A DNA stretch of 7,415 bases from Oscillospiraceae bacterium (lineage in GTDB: Bacteria; Bacillota; Clostridia; Oscillospirales; Ruminococcaceae), in assembly GCA_029068025.1 (NCBI GenBank), contig JAIEDJ010000231.1:1-7415 (forward strand). The letters are read 5' to 3'. The notes under the pieces were generated by a model, which worked only from the letters and a program-made list of their open reading frames with translations, had not been told where the DNA came from and did no database searches. This document shows, piece after piece, positions 5,713-7,415 of the stretch (its first letter is position 1; each line of letters starts with the position of its first letter). The position numbers and the translations under genes are program-made.

Positions 5713-5804
5713 ATACTAATCCCACTTTAGATTGTTGAGATAAACGCTCCGTTTTCCGCACAGTTCACAATATTTTTACAGGAAACTCTAAGTGGGATAA
5801 GTAT
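5713..5804. repeat. MITE-like inverted repeat element (about 92 bp)
   Basis: ATACTAATCCCACTTTAGA at 5713-5731 is matched in reverse complement by TCTAAGTGGGATAAGTAT at 5787-5804, with one substitution and one extra T. Just inside, ATTGT at 5731-5735 also pairs with ACAAT at 5767-5771. The 92-bp unit has no coding capacity. This layout fits a miniature inverted-repeat element or the fused ends of a lost insertion sequence. I see no convincing target-site duplication beside it. Confidence 0.6.
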
Positions 5805-5849
5805 TATGACAAAATTCCCCGTGTGTTCGGGAAAAATAACTCAAAACAC

Positions 5850-5878
5850 TTGACAAACGCCGATCATTGTGGTAAAAT
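5850..5878 (+). promoter_or_regulatory. ssrA promoter
   Basis: TTGACA at 5850-5855 and TAAAAT at 5873-5878 are separated by 17 bases. Transcription would start near 5884-5886, leaving a leader of about 17 bases that RNase P would remove to give the mature tmRNA 5' end at 5902. Confidence 0.9.
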
Positions 5879-5901
5879 AAATAATGCAGACCCGTTTTAA
5901 T

Positions 5902-6252
5902 GGGGCCGTAAAGGTTTCGACGGGGATCCTGAAGCACGGTAAGCGAGTAGTGAGGGCGAAATCACTTTAATCGTCGCAACTTTAAATTTAAACGCAGACG
6001 AAGATCTCGTTTTAGCAGCTGCCTAAGGCGCTGCCGTCGGCTCTAGCAGTACCGCGGGCTTGAGTTCGGCGTCGACCAGCGGTGAACGACCTTTGCAAAT
6101 AGCCTTATAGCTTTGGTTGTATTAAAGGCTACCGGACGTGAGAGCCTGTTTGTCGGCGATCACGCGAGGGAATTTTAAAAGACAGACTGCACTCGGAGAA
6201 AACTTTGTGGACGGGTTTTCGGACAGGGGTTCAATTCTCCTCGGCTCCACCA
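5902..6252 (+). ncRNA. ssrA: Transfer-messenger RNA (tmRNA)
   Basis: This is a complete one-piece tmRNA of 351 bases, which with SmpB rescues stalled ribosomes and tags the unfinished protein for degradation. The 5' end GGGGCCGTAAAGGTTTCGAC is the conserved start of the tRNA-like domain and pairs with CGGCTCC near the 3' end to form the acceptor stem. The T-arm text GGTTCAATTCTCC and an encoded CCA (ending at 6252) are present. The resume codon GCA at 5976 follows CGTC, and the reading frame ends at TAA 6024. The rest forms the pseudoknot region (6027-about 6200). It has its own promoter and terminator, so it is transcribed alone. The 3' end of ssrA is a common integration site for phages and islands, and mobile-element debris does follow it here. 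Confidence 0.97.
5976..6026 (+). other. tmRNA proteolysis-tag reading frame
   Basis: Read from GCA, the frame gives ATLNLNADEDLVLAAA and then TAA. The hydrophobic end LVLAAA fits the C-terminal degradation signal recognised by ClpXP-type proteases. The first Ala comes from the resume codon, and a further Ala is supplied by the alanine charged on the tmRNA itself. The end has three alanines before the stop. Confidence 0.88.
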
Positions 6253-6301
6253 GTTCAACAAAACAACCCTTGCGCTTTGCGCAAGGGTTGTTTTGTTGAA
6301 C
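6253..6301. terminator. ssrA terminator, 23-bp perfect hairpin
   Basis: Positions 6253-6275 and 6279-6301 are exact reverse complements around a TTT loop. The core CCCTTGCGC/GCGCAAGGG is followed by TTGTTTTGTT, which acts as the T-rich tract. The matching A-rich left side makes it usable from either strand. It starts right after the encoded CCA. Confidence 0.9.
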
Positions 6302-6302
6302 G

Positions 6303-6401
6303 CTAAAGGCTTCGGTCTGCGCCCTGTGGGCTTGACCTCAGCTCTTTAGTAGGCGCGTTTTTCGTTTCGCGGACGGTCGTCCGCGAAACCGTGAAAAACG
6401 C
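6303..6401. repeat. Two adjacent long hairpins after ssrA
   Basis: The first spans 6303-6349: CTAAAG pairs with CTTTAG (6344-6349), GGTC (6314-6317) with GACC (6334-6337), and GCCC (6321-6324) with GGGC (6328-6331). The second spans 6355-6401: GCGTTTTTC pairs with GAAAAACGC (6393-6401), and TTTCGCGGAC (6365-6374) with GTCCGCGAAA (6379-6388) around GGTC. No gene is present. Together they look like a REP-type or mobile palindromic unit. A role in tmRNA processing is unlikely, because the terminator comes first. Confidence 0.6.
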
Positions 6402-6469
6402 TCGCTGTTGATCTTCTATTATAACATTGTGTTTGGCAAAAATCTATTTGGTCACGATATCACAAGTTG
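6402..6469. other. Non-coding AT-rich stretch with a possible minus-strand -10
   Basis: I see no gene here. On the minus strand, TGTTATAAT (complement of 6418-6426) is an extended -10 box pointing back toward ssrA, but no -35 and no minus-strand gene go with it. Part of the 480-base gene-free interval between ssrA and the lysozyme remnant, the rest of which holds hairpins and terminators. Confidence 0.3.
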
Positions 6470-6515
6470 AAAGCTACATTTTTAGTGCAAAATGCACAAA
6501 AAGTGTAGCTTTTTT
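6470..6515 (+). terminator. Intrinsic terminator
   Basis: AAAGCTACA at 6470-6478 pairs with TGTAGCTTT at 6504-6512, then TTTTT (6479-6483) with AAAAA (6498-6502), and GTGCA (6485-6489) with TGCAC (6493-6497). The arms are interrupted only by A6484 and G6503. The stem runs into a T-run at 6510-6515. No intact gene precedes it in this window after ssrA, so it probably belonged to a gene now lost. Confidence 0.8.
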
Positions 6516-6532
6516 CTTTGTTCAACAACTCC

Positions 6533-6564
6533 CCGCAGACTAGACTTGACAGTCTGCGGTTTTT
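6533..6564 (+). terminator. Intrinsic terminator
   Basis: CCGCAGACT at 6533-6541 pairs perfectly with AGTCTGCGG at 6551-6559, with a 9-nt loop and a T-run at 6560-6564. It is only about 20 bases after the previous terminator, and the two in tandem suggest a junction between two formerly separate sequences. A ribosome binding site GGAGG (6569-6573) follows at once. Confidence 0.85.
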
Positions 6565-6579
6565 ATTTGGAGGAATGTT

Positions 6580-6743
6580 ATGGATAAACTTAGAGAATAG
6601 TTTTGATTGTATCTGTCCGCGAAAGTGAGAGCGGATCGCCAAAATCGGTTGCAACACAGCCAGTATTTACAAGCGGCAATCCCGCTTTTATACTGATAAA
6701 GTTTCCGAACATTTACGACGGCATGATGTTTGATGAGGTGTAA
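6580..6743 (+). pseudogene. Degraded short coding remnant
   Basis: GGAGG at 6569-6573 sits 6 bases before an ATG at 6580, a proper start signal, but the frame stops after MDKLRE. Just downstream, one frame (6594-6743) stays open and contains FTSGNPAFILIKFPNIYDGM, ending 11 bases inside the lysozyme remnant. A second frame (6629-6733) reads ERIAKIGCNTASIYKRQSRF and onward after an in-frame TGA. Neither product is recognisable. The good ribosome binding site with an immediate stop suggests a gene broken by a small deletion or insertion. A leader peptide is a less likely alternative. Confidence 0.4.
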
Positions 6744-7018
6744 GGCGATTGATATCAGCCGTTATCAGGGCGGCATATCTTTTGCGGAGGCCAAGAAAGC
6801 GGGTATGGAGTTCATTATCATCCGCGCGGGAAGCGCCAAGCTCAAGGATCCCCGGTTTGATACGTTTGTAGCTGAATGTAAAAAGCACGGTATTAAGTTT
6901 GGGTTTTACCGGTACAGTTACGCATTTACGGTCGACCGCGCAAAAGAGGAAGCAGAGGCGTGTATTGAGTGCATTAAGGCACAAGCCAAATTATCCCGTG
7001 TGCTACGATCAGGAGGAC
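6733..7018 (+). pseudogene. GH25 phage-type lysozyme, N-terminal fragment with frameshift
   Basis: The product resembles glycoside hydrolase family 25 (1,4-beta-N-acetylmuramidase), which phages and hosts use to cleave peptidoglycan. Residues from ATG 6733 read MRCKAIDISRYQGGISF, with the catalytic-site Asp and QG motif of the family, then GMEFIIIRAG, and KFGFYRYSYAF with the usual Gly and Tyr positions. At about 6978-6979 (AAGGCAC) the frame breaks. Removing one G restores IKHKPNYPVCYDQED, with the second acidic catalytic motif D-x-E. At DQED (about 7007-7018) homology stops, so roughly half of the usual 190-200-residue domain is present. The start has no ribosome binding site. It is joined directly to an integrase fragment. 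A non-functional remnant of a prophage or similar element is the best reading. Confidence 0.8.
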
Positions 7019-7415
7019 AAAGTCCTCACTATTAAGCAAACCGAGGAATTCATCAATCTGTTGCAAATCGCTCCATTAAAGTATCAGGCATTTTTCACGC
7101 ATATTATTTACATCGGTATGCGGCACGGCGAAATGCTTGGACTTGAATGGAAGAACATCGGCTTTGAAACGAGAGTAATCCATATTCAGCGCACTTCTAA
7201 CTACACTAAAGCACGCAGAATTTACACCGACACAACTAAAACAAAACGCTCCCAGAGAACGCTTAAAATCTCGCACTACATAATGGATCTGCTGAAAAAA
7301 ATTTCAAGAGCAACAAAACGAGGAAGCGTTAATGATCGGTGACAAATGGGTAGAAACCGACCGCTTATTCGTCAAGTGGAACGGTGAGCCTATGAATAAC
7401 CAAACTCCTTACGGC
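7019..7415 (+). pseudogene. Tyrosine recombinase (phage/ICE integrase), partial and frameshifted
   Basis: From KVLTIKQTEEFINLL onward, the sequence matches the catalytic domain of phage and Tn916-type tyrosine integrases. Typical parts visible are GMRHGEMLGLEW, with the first catalytic Arg, then RVIHIQRTSNY, YTDTTKTKRSQRTLKI, and after a frame change EALMIGDKWVETDRLFV and KWNGEPMNNQTPYG. The frame breaks at an A7 run (7295-7301). Removing one A links LLKK to FQEQQNEEALMIGDKW and keeps the frame open to the window edge. The N-terminal arm-binding and core-binding domains are missing, replaced by the lysozyme fragment. The catalytic His, second Arg and Tyr lie beyond the window. A start at 6899 would be internal to the lysozyme text and is not real. 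Confidence 0.82.

Noticed and set aside
5817..5838. Hairpin TTCCC(C)G/CGGGAA before the ssrA promoter as a terminator
   Set aside because: The stem is short with a bulge, and no T-run follows on the + strand.
6253..6528. Attachment-site repeat GTTCAACAA at 6253-6261 and 6520-6528
   Set aside because: Only 9 bases match, it is low in complexity, and the first copy is part of the ssrA terminator.
6899..7342. A complete 147-residue gene
   Set aside because: Its first 27 or so residues are the lysozyme read out of frame. Real similarity begins only after the frame break.

Overview
The window looks like chromosomal DNA of a Gram-positive Firmicute, most likely a Ruminococcus-like member of the Oscillospiraceae. 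This placement is inferred from the codon style (GC-rich codons in core genes, AT-rich gaps), strong AGGAGG-type ribosome binding sites, near-consensus TTGACA/TATAAT promoters, a BcrAB-type ABC transporter with its two-component system, and a Firmicute-style one-piece tmRNA. No database search was possible, so genus-level placement is tentative. All recognised genes read on the + strand.

Layout. (1) Positions 1-387 hold a terminator hairpin and a broken piece of a small serine recombinase. (2) Positions 384-584 hold a consensus promoter and a dense set of DNA inverted repeats, including a cloverleaf-like one, ahead of a response regulator. (3) Positions 585-4802 form a stress-response module: OmpR-family response regulator, ABC ATPase, ABC-2 permease, a permuted NlpC/P60-like (YiiX-type) cysteine hydrolase, and a sensor histidine kinase. 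Four TTCTTAAC-like direct repeats at about one-turn spacing lie just upstream of an extended -10 box in front of the ABC genes. They are the obvious candidate binding site for the regulator. The gap between permease and hydrolase holds about 40-bp tandem repeats and a second cloverleaf-like inverted repeat. (4) Positions 4862-5638 encode an unrecognised single-pass membrane protein. (5) Positions 5639-5849 hold a MITE-like inverted repeat. (6) Positions 5850-6301 hold a complete ssrA (tmRNA) transcription unit with promoter, encoded CCA and a very long perfect terminator hairpin. (7) Positions 6303-7415 are a degraded mobile-element zone: structured repeats, two terminators, non-functional short frames, a frameshifted GH25 phage-type lysozyme fragment, and a tyrosine integrase fragment joined to it and running off the window.

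How it fits together. The kinase and regulator probably sense cell-envelope or antimicrobial-peptide stress and switch on the transporter, with the hydrolase and kinase expressed downstream. The regulator has its own promoter, so the transporter promoter would be the induced step. The two edges of the window carry debris of site-specific recombinases. The right-hand debris lies next to the 3' end of ssrA, a well-known integration site, which suggests past mobile-element activity. No intact mobile element is visible here.
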